Source of the DNA: an uncultured Oscillospiraceae bacterium
Lineage (GTDB): Bacteria > Bacillota > Clostridia > Oscillospirales > Ruminococcaceae
NCBI GenBank assembly: GCA_934232845.1
Contig: CAKQGD010000052.1
Location: 1 to 11,846 of the forward strand
Direction of reading: 5' to 3'
DNA length: 11,846 nt
This document shows positions 1-6,712 of the stretch, one piece after another. The translations under genes were made by a program, and so were the position numbers. Under the pieces are notes generated by a model. The model had not been told where the DNA came from, ran no database searches, and saw only the letters and a list, made by a program, of their open reading frames with translations. Position 1 is the stretch's first letter. Each line of letters opens with the position of its first letter.

Positions 1-261
1 CGGTAAATGATGCAGGTAGATGTTGAATACGATTTCAGGTTCTTCGCCGCCGTCGAGAAACACGGCAAGCCGCCCATCCTTCTGTCCTAACAGATACCGA
101 GATTTTTGCGCGTCGGACACGGCGGTCTGCGCGGCAGCCGCAGCGGGCGTGTCAGAAAGAGAAGCTTCACCGGTCTGCTGCCGCCCCTCATACCATCCGG
201 CCGCCATGCCGATTCCGGCCGCGGCCGTCATCGCCAGCAGCGCGGCATGAATGCGTTTCAT
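1..261 (-). CDS. BofC-like C-terminal domain protein (partial, N-terminal part)
   Basis: The reverse strand is open with no stop for 87 codons from an ATG at 261-259 to the window edge, so only the N-terminal part is seen. An AGGTG ribosome site lies 6 nt before the ATG. The product begins MKRIHAALLAMTAAAG, an export signal or membrane anchor over about residues 1-22. An Ala/Gln-rich linker follows, then from about residue 56 RYLLGQKDGRLAVFLDGG and a YLHHLP segment at the edge. This 'Y-x-L-x-x-x-x-G-x-L-A-V-F...Y-x-x-x-L-P' pattern is the one I associate with the BofC C-terminal domain of Clostridia proteins. In Bacillus subtilis, BofC acts between the forespore membranes and restrains the SpoIVB protease during sporulation. 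That role here is inference from family resemblance. The gene diverges from the PBP gene. Confidence 0.65.
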   Translation of the reverse strand, partial: MKRIHAALLAMTAAAGIGMAAGWYEGRQQTGEASLSDTPAAAAAQTAVSDAQKSRYLLGQKDGRLAVFLDGGEEPEIVFNIYLHHLP

Positions 262-291
262 CGAATTCACCTGCCTCTTTTTTATCAGCAT

Positions 292-321
292 TATTGTGGG
301 AGGAATTTTACGCCCTTATGC
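292..321 (-). promoter_or_regulatory. Candidate sigma-G-type promoter for the BofC-like gene
   Basis: On the minus strand GCATA (317-321) is followed after 18 nt by CACAATA (292-298). The Bacillus sigma-G consensus, as I recall it, is gHATR, an 18-nt spacer, then CATnHTA. The -35 fits fully and the -10 fits at 6 of 7 positions. It would start RNA about 24 nt before the ATG at 261. In B. subtilis, bofC is forespore-expressed, so the location is sensible, but the motif is short. Confidence 0.35.
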
Positions 322-334
322 GCACTTATGCGCA
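315..334. repeat. Tandem 10-bp direct repeat, CTTATGCGCA x2
   Basis: CTTATGCGCA occurs twice head to tail (315-324 and 325-334), exactly one DNA turn apart. Each unit contains the palindrome TGCGCA. It lies between the two divergent genes, just upstream of the PBP promoter, and one copy supplies the proposed -35 of the opposite promoter. It could be an operator. No known regulator site is recognised. Confidence 0.6.
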
Positions 335-349
335 GTTTGCAAAAAACGA

Positions 350-378
350 TACACAAAACCGCTCTTCTATGCTATAAT
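350..378 (+). promoter_or_regulatory. Extended -10 promoter for the PBP gene
   Basis: TACACA (350-355, 4 of 6 to TTGACA) and a perfect TATAAT (373-378) are separated by 17 nt. The TGn before TATAAT (370-372) makes an extended -10, which compensates for the weak -35. It leaves a leader of about 85 nt before the GTG at 469. Confidence 0.7.
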
Positions 379-468
379 AGCCAAAGGCGTCCCCGCATGT
401 GATTCGCAGGGATGAAAAAAATCGACACTATTGAGATAAAGCTTATCTTATAAAGAGGAGGGATTCCG

Positions 469-2745
469 GTGCCCAACAAAGAAACCAGCACCGCAAAGCC
501 CAAACATTTTCGCCGCAAAAAATCGAACGGGCTCCTGCGCACGGTGGGCCGGGCTTTGGCGGTCTGCATCATGGTCGGCATCATCACCGGCTGCATCGTC
601 GCGTCGGTTTTGACCGTTTACGTACTCAATACGCTGGATTCCAGCGATCGCATCGTACTTGACAGCGCCGCGATGAGCTACACCACTATCATTTATGCAG
701 AAGATTCCGATACGGGTGAATTTGTCGAACTGCAGCGCGTACAGAACAATGAAAACCGTGTCTGGGTCGACTATGATCAAATTCCGCAGGCAATGAAAGA
801 CGCGGCGGTCGCTGTGGAGGACAAGCGGTTTTGGTCGCATTCCGGCATCGATATCAAGCGTACTATCGGCGCCGCGCTCAACTATCTGAATCCCTTTGCG
901 ACGGACTATTACGGCGCGTCCACCATCACACAGCAGGTCGTCAAAAACGTTACATCGGACAACGAGTTCCGAGTGGACCGCAAAGTCCGCGAAATTTTCC
1001 GTGCGATCAATCTCGAAAAGAATTATTCCAAAGAGCAGATTCTTGAAACATATCTCAACACGATCGCGCTCGGCAGCGGCACAAACGGAGTGCAGGCGGC
1101 CGCCAATCTTTATTTCGGCAAGGATGTCGGTGATTTGACCGTGGCGGAATGCGCCTCGATCATCGCCATCACTCAAAACCCCACCAAGTGGAATCCTTTT
1201 ATGCATCCGGAAAACAACCGGGATCGCCAGCTGACCGTACTCTGGCTGATGAAGGAACAGAAACTTTTAACGGAAGAAGAATATGAGGATGCCATCGCGC
1301 AGGAGATGGTATTCCAGACCGAGTCTTATACGGAGTCCATCTCAACCGTACAGAACTGGTTTATCGACACAGTTTATGACGAAGTGCTGCAGGACCTCGT
1401 TGCAAAGGCGGGCTATACGGAAGCAGGCGCGAGCGAAGCGCTTCGGTCCGACGGCCTTCGGATCTACACGACGGTGGACCCGGATATGCAGGAATATCTG
1501 GAAACCGCTTACACGACGAGCGAGACCTTCCCCACCATCAACAATGCGGAATATCCCGAGTCGGCTTTCGTCATTCTGGATCTGCAGGGCGAGATCAAAG
1601 CGATCGTCGGCTCCAACCGCGAAAAAGAGGGCGCTCGCGTTTTCAACCGTGCCACCAGTGCCAAGCGCCAGCCGGGTTCTTCCATCAAGCCGCTTGCTTC
1701 CTATGCGCTGGCTCTTGAGTATAATCTCATCAACTATTCCACCATCATTGAGGACAGTCCGATTCTGCTTGACGAGAACGACCCCGAATCGCTCTGGCCC
1801 GCGAACGCCTACAACGATTATTACGGCAGAATGCCTGTCGTCGAGGCGATTCAGCGCTCGACCAACACCGTCGCTGTCAAGGTGGTACAGTCGTTGTCGG
1901 CCCGCACCTGCTTTGATTTTCTGACCAATTCTCTCGGCTTCACCAGCCTTATCGATCCGGACGACGCCGATCTGGCGCCAATGTCCATCGGCGCCATGAC
2001 AGAAGGCGTCACGCCGCTGGAAATGGCGGCCGGCTATCAGATTTTCGGAAACGGCGGACTCTATTATGAGCCGCATTCCTACACTAAGGTTCTGGATTCC
2101 GAAGGCAATGTGATTCTCGAAAACAAGATCGTTCCCAAGCGCGTTATCAGTCTGGAAACCGCCACGATCATGAATCAGCTTCTGCAGCGCGTTACGGATT
2201 CGGCTCCCGGCACCGGTACCCGCTCCCGCTTTGGTTCCATGCCGGTCGCGGGCAAAACGGGGACCTCCCAGAACGACGAAAATCAGTGGTTTATCGGTGT
2301 TACACCGTACTATGTCGGCGCATGCTGGCTTGGTTACGACACGCCCGCCACAATCAGCTATAGCGGGCATTACTATCCCCCGCCCATCATTTGGCGCACC
2401 ATCATGAGCACCGTGCATGAGAACCTGCCGGCCGCAAACTTTTCTTTCGGCTCAAACGCCAACGTCGTGCAACTCAACTACTGCAAGCTCTCCGGTCATC
2501 TGTTTAATGAGGAATTCTGCAGCATCATCGATCCCTCGACCGGTCTTGAAACGAACCGAGGCGTCGGCTATTACAAGACGAGCGCAATCCCCGAGATTTG
2601 CAGCAGCCATGACTTCGGCTCGGAAAATCCCGAGGAAGAGACCGAAGAAAGCGAAGACTATGACCCCTCCTCAACATGGGACTGGGATGAGGATGAGGAT
2701 GAGGATGAGGGGCGGCGCCGTAAAACTCACACTTACGAGGATTGA
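469..2745 (+). CDS. Class A penicillin-binding protein (peptidoglycan glycosyltransferase/transpeptidase, PBP1a type)
   Basis: This 758-residue bifunctional enzyme polymerises lipid II and cross-links the peptide stems outside the membrane. The start is GTG, with AGAGGAGGG 6 nt upstream. It has a basic cytoplasmic N-terminus and one membrane anchor (about 24-53). The GT51 domain (about 100-260) carries catalytic EDKRFWSH (Glu117), GASTITQQ (149-156) and RKVREIFRAINLEK. The transpeptidase domain (about 360-655) carries SSIK (Ser404 nucleophile, Lys407), STN (464-466) and KTG (596-598). All hallmark residues are present and the length is normal for the family. A Cys-containing C-terminal segment leads to a very acidic tail (about 719-747) and a basic end, RRRKTHTYED. 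The tail is partly encoded by four GATGAG hexamers, and its last codons lie in a sequence repeated downstream. It appears monocistronic, with its own promoter and terminator. Confidence 0.97.
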   Translation: MPNKETSTAKPKHFRRKKSNGLLRTVGRALAVCIMVGIITGCIVASVLTVYVLNTLDSSDRIVLDSAAMSYTTIIYAEDSDTGEFVELQRVQNNENRVWVDYDQIPQAMKDAAVAVEDKRFWSHSGIDIKRTIGAALNYLNPFATDYYGASTITQQVVKNVTSDNEFRVDRKVREIFRAINLEKNYSKEQILETYLNTIALGSGTNGVQAAANLYFGKDVGDLTVAECASIIAITQNPTKWNPFMHPENNRDRQLTVLWLMKEQKLLTEEEYEDAIAQEMVFQTESYTESISTVQNWFIDTVYDEVLQDLVAKAGYTEAGASEALRSDGLRIYTTVDPDMQEYLETAYTTSETFPTINNAEYPESAFVILDLQGEIKAIVGSNREKEGARVFNRATSAKRQPGSSIKPLASYALALEYNLINYSTIIEDSPILLDENDPESLWPANAYNDYYGRMPVVEAIQRSTNTVAVKVVQSLSARTCFDFLTNSLGFTSLIDPDDADLAPMSIGAMTEGVTPLEMAAGYQIFGNGGLYYEPHSYTKVLDSEGNVILENKIVPKRVISLETATIMNQLLQRVTDSAPGTGTRSRFGSMPVAGKTGTSQNDENQWFIGVTPYYVGACWLGYDTPATISYSGHYYPPPIIWRTIMSTVHENLPAANFSFGSNANVVQLNYCKLSGHLFNEEFCSIIDPSTGLETNRGVGYYKTSAIPEICSSHDFGSENPEEETEESEDYDPSSTWDWDEDEDEDEGRRRKTHTYED
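2686..2709 (+). repeat. (GATGAG)4 microsatellite in the PBP acidic tail
   Basis: Four perfect GATGAG hexamers encode alternating Asp/Glu near the PBP C-terminus. Gain or loss of a unit changes the tail by two residues without shifting frame, so the tail length may vary between strains. Confidence 0.9.
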
Positions 2746-2913
2746 CCTCAATCGATCCCTGCAAAGCTGCGCAGAAACAATTGTTTCCGCGCAGCTTTTT
2801 TTAAAAGCAAAAAGGCTTTTTTCTCCATCTGCTGCAAATTCGTTTGTATCCGCTGACAAGAGAAGATTTATATTCTGAAAAAAGTGAAGCGGCGCCGTAA
2901 AACTCACACTTAC
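2712..2913. repeat. Pair of 25-bp direct repeats flanking the PBP terminator
   Basis: The same 25 bp, beginning GCGGCGCCGTAAAACTCACA, occur at 2712-2736 (inside the PBP coding sequence, giving RRKTHTY) and at 2889-2913 (intergenic), 177 bp apart. The 152 bp between them hold the PBP stop codon and terminator. Read in the PBP frame, the second copy would continue as KEIISSLYEATWFR and then stop. The two copies could therefore record insertion or duplication of a 177-bp unit at the 3' end of the gene. Confidence 0.85.
2763..2802 (+). terminator. Rho-independent terminator of the PBP gene
   Basis: AGCTGCGCAGAAACAA (2765-2780) pairs with the following 16 nt (2781-2796) with one A-C mismatch. The stem runs into seven T (2796-2802) and starts 18 nt after the PBP stop codon. 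Confidence 0.88.
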
Positions 2914-3200
2914 AAAGAAATTATTTCATCTTTATACGAGGCGACATGGTTTAGGTAATGTTCTATCGTGTTTTCTCTGCCGTCAATGTGGTTTGCGGTC
3001 TTTTCGGACCGTAAAGAGAGATTTCTTTAAAGCCCAAGCGGCAAAGCAAAAAATCTTCGCCTGCCCACAGTGGAACGAACAGCCAGTTCACAGATTACGG
3101 CAGAAATATTTCTTTGCTTGCGGCCCAATATTCTTGCGGCCGCGTGACGGGGAGCATGGGCGGCGCAAAAACGTGTTCTGATAAAATATTTTACTCATCA
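2914..3200. other. Intergenic stretch with no recognisable gene
   Basis: No convincing gene is seen between the second 25-bp repeat and the next promoter. A 62-codon plus-strand frame at 2993-3181 has no ribosome site and no recognisable motif. Minor structures are a 5-bp stem (2996-3011, CGGTC/GACCG) and the direct repeat CTTGCGGCC at 3117-3125 and 3133-3141. Confidence 0.6.
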
Positions 3201-3232
3201 TTGCAACATTTCGTTTCTCCCGATTGTATATA
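3201..3232 (+). promoter_or_regulatory. Candidate promoter of the lipoprotein-sigma-anti-sigma operon
   Basis: TTGCAA (3201-3206) lies upstream of TGTATATA (3225-3232). As a housekeeping promoter the spacing is loose (18-20 nt). As an ECF-type promoter, TGCAAC (3202-3207), close to the AAC-type -35 of many ECF factors, is 17 nt from TGTATA (3225-3230). The second reading would allow autoregulation by the sigma factor encoded downstream. The sequence alone does not decide between them. Confidence 0.4.
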
Positions 3233-3238
3233 GGGTGA

Positions 3239-3256
3239 AGCGGCAAAAACGCCGCT
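3239..3256 (+). other. Short leader hairpin upstream of the lipoprotein gene
   Basis: AGCGGC (3239-3244) and GCCGCT (3251-3256) form a perfect 6-bp stem with a 6-nt A-rich loop, 19 nt before the AGGAGG ribosome site (3276-3281). No T-run follows, so it is not a terminator. It may stabilise the 5' end of the message. Confidence 0.5.
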
Positions 3257-3287
3257 CAAAATCATACAGCCAATCAGGAGGATTACC

Positions 3288-4229
3288 ATGAAGCTCAAAA
3301 AATTTTTTGCCCTCGCCATGGGCGCCGCTTTGGCCTTTTCGCTTACTGCCTGCGGAAACAGCAATACACCCGCAGACAATCCTAACAAACCCGGCGCAGT
3401 ACAGCCGCCCAGCAACTATCTTGACTGCGGCACGCTGGAAGAAGCAATCAAGACCTCGGGGATTGAGATCACTGTTCCCACCGCGATCAACGGCTACGAT
3501 GATTGTGTGTTTCGGGCAAACAAGACCGACGGCATGATCGAAGTCATCTTTCAAAACGACGATAACGAGATTCGTTTCCGCAAAGGAACCGGCGACGGGG
3601 ATATCAGCGGCAATTATAATGAGTTTGCCGAAAAGAACGATGTAGATGTAGAAGATATCACCGTTCACATGAAAGGCTCTGACGGAAAAGTGAATCTCGC
3701 TGTTTGGAACGCAGGCGGCTATTCGTACTCTATCGACGCCACTGAAGCGATGGACAAGACCGCTATGACCGATCTCATTAAAACGGTCAGCAAGGATGGT
3801 AATTCGCCTATCGGCGGCGACCCGTCTGCTTGGGGACCCGGTAACCAGCCCGACGAAAACAACCTTCAGCCCCCCAGCCCCTTTCAGCTTTGCGGCACGC
3901 TGGCTGCTGCCGAAGAAATGGCGGGCTTTGATTTGACTCTGCCCAAAACCGCCGACATGCTGGAAGCGATTGAGAATGAAATGATTCAGGCTTTTTACGG
4001 CGAAGACGGTTCCGATATGCTGATACGCAAGGCACTTGGAACCGAGGATATCAGCGGCGATTATAACGAGTATGCACAGATTGAAACCGTGGATGGCGTA
4101 ACCCTCAAAGGCGAAAACGATCTATTTTCTCTTGCTCTGTGGACAGATGGGACGTATACTTATTCCATCAGCGTCGAATCGACTCTTTCCCGGATTGAAA
4201 TGATGGCTCTTGTAAATGGTGTAAAATAA
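3288..4229 (+). CDS. Lipoprotein with two tandem anti-sigma-ectodomain-like (DUF4367-like) modules
   Basis: AGGAGG lies 6 nt before the ATG. The 313-residue product has a signal peptide and lipobox LTAC (19-22), so Cys22 should be lipidated and the protein held on the outer face of the membrane. A Pro/Asn-rich linker follows, then two related modules at about 45-167 and 199-313. Both start with CGTL (Cys47, Cys202) and share the pattern [FI]RK-x3-G-x-x-DISG[ND]YNE, a later MKG or LKG, and LA[VL]W-x-x-G-x-Y-x-YSI. The same pattern forms the ectodomain of the anti-sigma factor two genes downstream (VFRKGVGTKDVSGDYN, LAIWTDGEFAYS). The modules are joined by a Gly/Pro/Asn-rich linker (about 171-198). 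The likeness to DUF4367 is from memory. I infer that the protein takes part in signal sensing by the adjacent sigma system, perhaps binding the same ligand or the anti-sigma factor itself. No enzyme motif is visible. Confidence 0.85.
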   Translation: MKLKKFFALAMGAALAFSLTACGNSNTPADNPNKPGAVQPPSNYLDCGTLEEAIKTSGIEITVPTAINGYDDCVFRANKTDGMIEVIFQNDDNEIRFRKGTGDGDISGNYNEFAEKNDVDVEDITVHMKGSDGKVNLAVWNAGGYSYSIDATEAMDKTAMTDLIKTVSKDGNSPIGGDPSAWGPGNQPDENNLQPPSPFQLCGTLAAAEEMAGFDLTLPKTADMLEAIENEMIQAFYGEDGSDMLIRKALGTEDISGDYNEYAQIETVDGVTLKGENDLFSLALWTDGTYTYSISVESTLSRIEMMALVNGVK

Positions 4230-4241
4230 TTTTGGTACGGC

Positions 4242-4274
4242 TCAAGGGGCAGGTTTACCGGACCTGTCCTTTGA
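4242..4274 (+). other. 13-bp intercistronic hairpin before the sigma-factor gene
   Basis: TCAAGGGGCAGGT (4242-4254) pairs along its full length with ACCTGTCCTTTGA (4262-4274), with two G-U wobbles and a 7-nt loop. It starts 12 nt after the lipoprotein stop codon and ends just before AAGAGG (4281-4286), the only plausible ribosome site of the sigma gene. No T-run follows, so simple termination is unlikely. Message processing, stabilisation of the lipoprotein part, or reduced sigma translation are plausible roles. Confidence 0.75.
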
Positions 4275-4277
4275 ATC

Positions 4278-4910
4278 GTGAAGAGGATGGATGATGTGGA
4301 ATATTGCCTTGCAGTGGAAATGCGCTTTCCGTCTTTCATAGATGTTCTGAAAAAAATGTTTCGCTTTCTTTCCGCGATGCTGTTTGGAAGCGCTGACGGC
4401 CAAGCCGGTTTTTTAAAAGCAAACGACCGTGAAGGAATCAACCGTCAAGCAGAACGGATGCTTCAGGAGTATGGCAATACGGTCCTGCGGCTGGCGTACT
4501 CCTACCTTCATAATACGGCGGATGCGGAAGAAGTGCTGCAGGACACGCTGGTTCAATTTCTTAAAGCAGCGCCTGCGCTGAACACAAAAGACCATGAAAA
4601 AGCATGGCTTCTTCACACGGCTGCTAATCTGAGTAAAAATCGCATAAAGTACAATGCCGTCCGTCAAACAGACGAGCTGACGGAGGAGTTGACCGCAGAA
4701 AACCGAAGCGACCTTTCATTCGTCTGGGAAGCGGTAAAAACTCTGCCGGAGAAATACCGTGAGGCAGTGCACCTCTTTTATTACGAAGGCTATCAAACTG
4801 CCCAAATTGCTCAAATCCTGAATATGAAAGAAGCTACCGTTCGATCTAACTTGGCCCGGGGCAGAGAAAAACTAAAAACCGTATTGAGGGAGGCGTACGA
4901 CTTTGAATAG
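4278..4910 (+). CDS. ECF-type RNA polymerase sigma factor
   Basis: In the longest frame (210 residues), region 2 spans about 58-125 (AERMLQEYGNTVLRLAYSYL, ADAEEVLQDTLVQFL, HEKAWLLHTAANLSKNR). Region 4 spans about 147-203, with the helix-turn-helix GYQTAQIAQILNMKEATVRS and NLARGREKLK. These are hallmark ECF sigma features. It should bind core polymerase and direct it to envelope-stress or similar promoters, held inactive by the next gene product. The start is uncertain. GTG 4278 and ATG 4287 are badly spaced from the only ribosome site (AAGAGG, 4281-4286), whereas GTG 4296 sits 9 nt after it. Every choice leaves an N-terminal extension of about 45-57 residues before region 2, with a hydrophobic stretch KKMFRFLSAMLFG (25-37). 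That is unusual for a short ECF factor. The gene overlaps the anti-sigma gene by 8 nt. Confidence 0.93.
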   Translation: MKRMDDVEYCLAVEMRFPSFIDVLKKMFRFLSAMLFGSADGQAGFLKANDREGINRQAERMLQEYGNTVLRLAYSYLHNTADAEEVLQDTLVQFLKAAPALNTKDHEKAWLLHTAANLSKNRIKYNAVRQTDELTEELTAENRSDLSFVWEAVKTLPEKYREAVHLFYYEGYQTAQIAQILNMKEATVRSNLARGREKLKTVLREAYDFE

Positions 4911-5526
4911 AAAGTATGATGAAGCAATCGAGCATATCAAAGTTACGCCTGAGATGCGTGACCGAATTTTAAAAAAGATCGAAACCATGGATTTCGAAGA
5001 GAAGAGGCAGACGAAGGTTCTCCGTTTTCCGAATGTAAAGTATTTTGCAGCGGCAGCGGCTTGCCTCGCCTTCCTGTTTGTCGGCGCATTGACGATTCCC
5101 GATTTTCTGAATTCCTTTACCGAACCGCCTGTTCTTGAAAACAGCGGCATTACGGAGGTTTCTTCTGTGACAGAGCTGTCTGAGACCGTTGGATTTAAAG
5201 TGGAGGAACCCGGCACTTTGCCTTTTGATCCCCAAAATGTCGTCTATACAGCCTATTGGACAGAAATGGCAGAGATCACCTATACAGACGCCGGTCAAAC
5301 TGCCGTTTTCAGAAAAGGCGTTGGGACGAAAGACGTAAGCGGAGATTACAATTCTTATGAATTCATAAATGAAATATCGGCAGGCAGCATAGGCGCTGCC
5401 CTAAAAGGCAGCAGTGAAGCCTATACCCTTGCTATTTGGACAGACGGAGAGTTTGCATACTCGTTGTCACTGAGCGACGGCATAGGAGAATCGGAGTGGA
5501 TCGCGCTGCTGCAAACGATAAAATAA
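4903..5526 (+). CDS. Membrane anti-sigma factor with DUF4367-like ectodomain
   Basis: The start is TTG at 4903, with AGGGAGG 9 nt upstream. The gene begins inside the last codons of the sigma gene, which suggests translational coupling and a fixed sigma/anti-sigma ratio. The 207 residues comprise a short cytoplasmic domain (1-44, predicted to hold the sigma factor), one membrane helix (about 45-65, KYFAAAAACLAFLFVGALTI) and an outside domain (about 85-207). The outside domain carries VFRKGVGTKDVSGDYN, ALKG and LAIWTDGEFAYSLS. It matches both modules of the upstream lipoprotein. There is no zinc-binding HxxxCxxC motif at the N-terminus, so it is not a ZAS-type anti-sigma factor. Function is inferred from gene order, topology and the shared domain. 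The sensed signal is unknown. Confidence 0.85.
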   Translation: MNRKYDEAIEHIKVTPEMRDRILKKIETMDFEEKRQTKVLRFPNVKYFAAAAACLAFLFVGALTIPDFLNSFTEPPVLENSGITEVSSVTELSETVGFKVEEPGTLPFDPQNVVYTAYWTEMAEITYTDAGQTAVFRKGVGTKDVSGDYNSYEFINEISAGSIGAALKGSSEAYTLAIWTDGEFAYSLSLSDGIGESEWIALLQTIK

Positions 5527-5823
5527 AGAGGATGGTTCGGCGGTGTGGGCTCCCGATCGTTCTCAATTTGCTGAGAAACAGCAGAACCGGTCTGTATTTT
5601 CAGCAGGAAAATGAGCGAACCGCATCACTATGACAATGCCGCATTTTTTCTATTTTATGGATGCTCAAGAGCGCAAAAACAGACAGTGCTTTCGCTCTCG
5701 AAATATCACGAATCGATTTGCGCATTGAGCGGCCAAAAATCTTATATCGTGTATAGAGGGTTTATATCTTCCTTCCCGAAAGCCGTGTTCTATTGCGTGA
5801 CATTTTGATTTACTCCCACAAAC
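5527..5823. other. 3' untranslated/intergenic stretch without a recognisable gene
   Basis: About 300 bp lie between the anti-sigma stop codon and the shared terminator. A 33-codon plus-strand frame starts with ATG 5532, directly after AAAGAGG, giving MVRRCGLPIVLNLLRNSRTG and so on. The ribosome site touches the start codon and the peptide resembles nothing known to me, so it is not called. A bulged stem (GAGCG/CGCTC, about 5669-5697) is the only other structure seen. Confidence 0.55.
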
Positions 5824-5866
5824 GAAAAAAAACGGGCAAAAAGCGGTTGGCTTCTTGCCCGTTTTT
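5824..5866. terminator. Bidirectional terminator between the sigma operon and yebC
   Basis: AAAAACGGGCAA (5828-5839) and TTGCCCGTTTTT (5855-5866) form a perfect 12-bp stem. It ends in T on the plus strand and in a longer T-run on the minus strand, from the nine A at 5824-5832. It serves the convergent plus-strand sigma operon and minus-strand yebC. Confidence 0.9.
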
Positions 5867-5962
5867 ACATCTGCCCTGTTTGTCGGCCAAAAAATTCGCT
5901 TTTTTCGATACTTCTTTATCGGCGTTTGGCCAAGCAGCAGTCTCTTTCTTATTCTGTCCGAA

Positions 5963-6712
5963 TCAGTCCTCGTCGTCCTCTTCCGGCATATCCCAGTTAT
6001 GGTAGACTTCCTGCACGTCGTCATTTTCCTCAAGCATATCGATGAGCTTCTGCATCTTCTGTGCCTGCTCAGGATCCTCAATTGCCGTGTATGTCGTGGG
6101 GACATACTCCACTTCTGCCGAAACAAAGCTGTAGCCCAATTCTTCCAGTGCAATGCGCACATCGCGGCAGGCGGTTGTATCCGTCGAAATCTCGATCACT
6201 CCGTCATCATATTTTATATCATTGACACCGTCGAGCATTGCGTCCTCATAAATCTGATCTTCAGAGATTCTGCCGTCCTCATTATCGATTACAATAACGC
6301 CTTTCTGTTCAAAAAGGAAAGACACGCTGCCGCTCTGACCAAGGTTCCCGCCGCATTTGTCGAAATAATGGCGCAAATCTCCCGCAGTACGGTTGCGGTT
6401 ATCCGTCAGCGCCTCCACAATCACAGCGACTCCGCAAGGGCCATAGCCCTCGTAGGTCATCTCTTCATAACTGCTCTTATCCCCGTCGCCCAAGCATTTT
6501 TTGATCAGACGATCAATATTGTCGTTGGGAACATTGTTGGCCTTTGCCTTTGCGATCAGATCGCGCAGCTTACTGTTGGAGGACGGATCTCCGCCGCCCT
6601 CGCGAACCGCTACCGCAATTTCACGGCCAATCTTTGTAAAGACATTGGCGCGTTTGGAGTCCGTAGCCTCCTTTTTGCGCTTAATCGTACTCCATTTAGA
6701 ATGACCCGACAT
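5963..6712 (-). CDS. yebC: YebC/PmpR-family protein
   Basis: The 249-residue product opens with the family signature MSGHSKWSTIKRKKEATDSK, then RANVFTKIGREIAVAVREGG and PNDNIDRLIKKCLG. Central motifs are YEGYGPCGVAVIVEALTDNR and GGNLGQSGSVSFLFEQKG. It ends with an acidic run, MPEEDDED. Length and domain layout are normal. The start ATG at 6712 has GAGGG about 9 nt upstream. Members were long annotated as transcriptional regulators. More recent work on the family indicates a ribosome-associated role in relieving stalling at proline-rich sequences, so a cytoplasmic translation role is at least as likely as DNA binding. The gene has its own promoter with a leader of about 170 nt and ends at the terminator 5824-5866. 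Confidence 0.96.
   Translation of the reverse strand: MSGHSKWSTIKRKKEATDSKRANVFTKIGREIAVAVREGGGDPSSNSKLRDLIAKAKANNVPNDNIDRLIKKCLGDGDKSSYEEMTYEGYGPCGVAVIVEALTDNRNRTAGDLRHYFDKCGGNLGQSGSVSFLFEQKGVIVIDNEDGRISEDQIYEDAMLDGVNDIKYDDGVIEISTDTTACRDVRIALEELGYSFVSAEVEYVPTTYTAIEDPEQAQKMQKLIDMLEENDDVQEVYHNWDMPEEDDED

Noticed and set aside
448..1206. 252-codon minus-strand open frame
   Set aside because: Antisense to the PBP glycosyltransferase domain, with no recognisable domain.
1342..2418. 358-codon open frame on the minus strand
   Set aside because: It lies wholly opposite the PBP gene, which has all catalytic motifs. No domain is recognisable in the frame, so it is a shadow of codon bias.
5532..5633. 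33-residue peptide frame after the anti-sigma gene
   Set aside because: The ribosome-site-like AAAGAGG touches the ATG with no spacing, and the peptide shows no membrane helix or motif.
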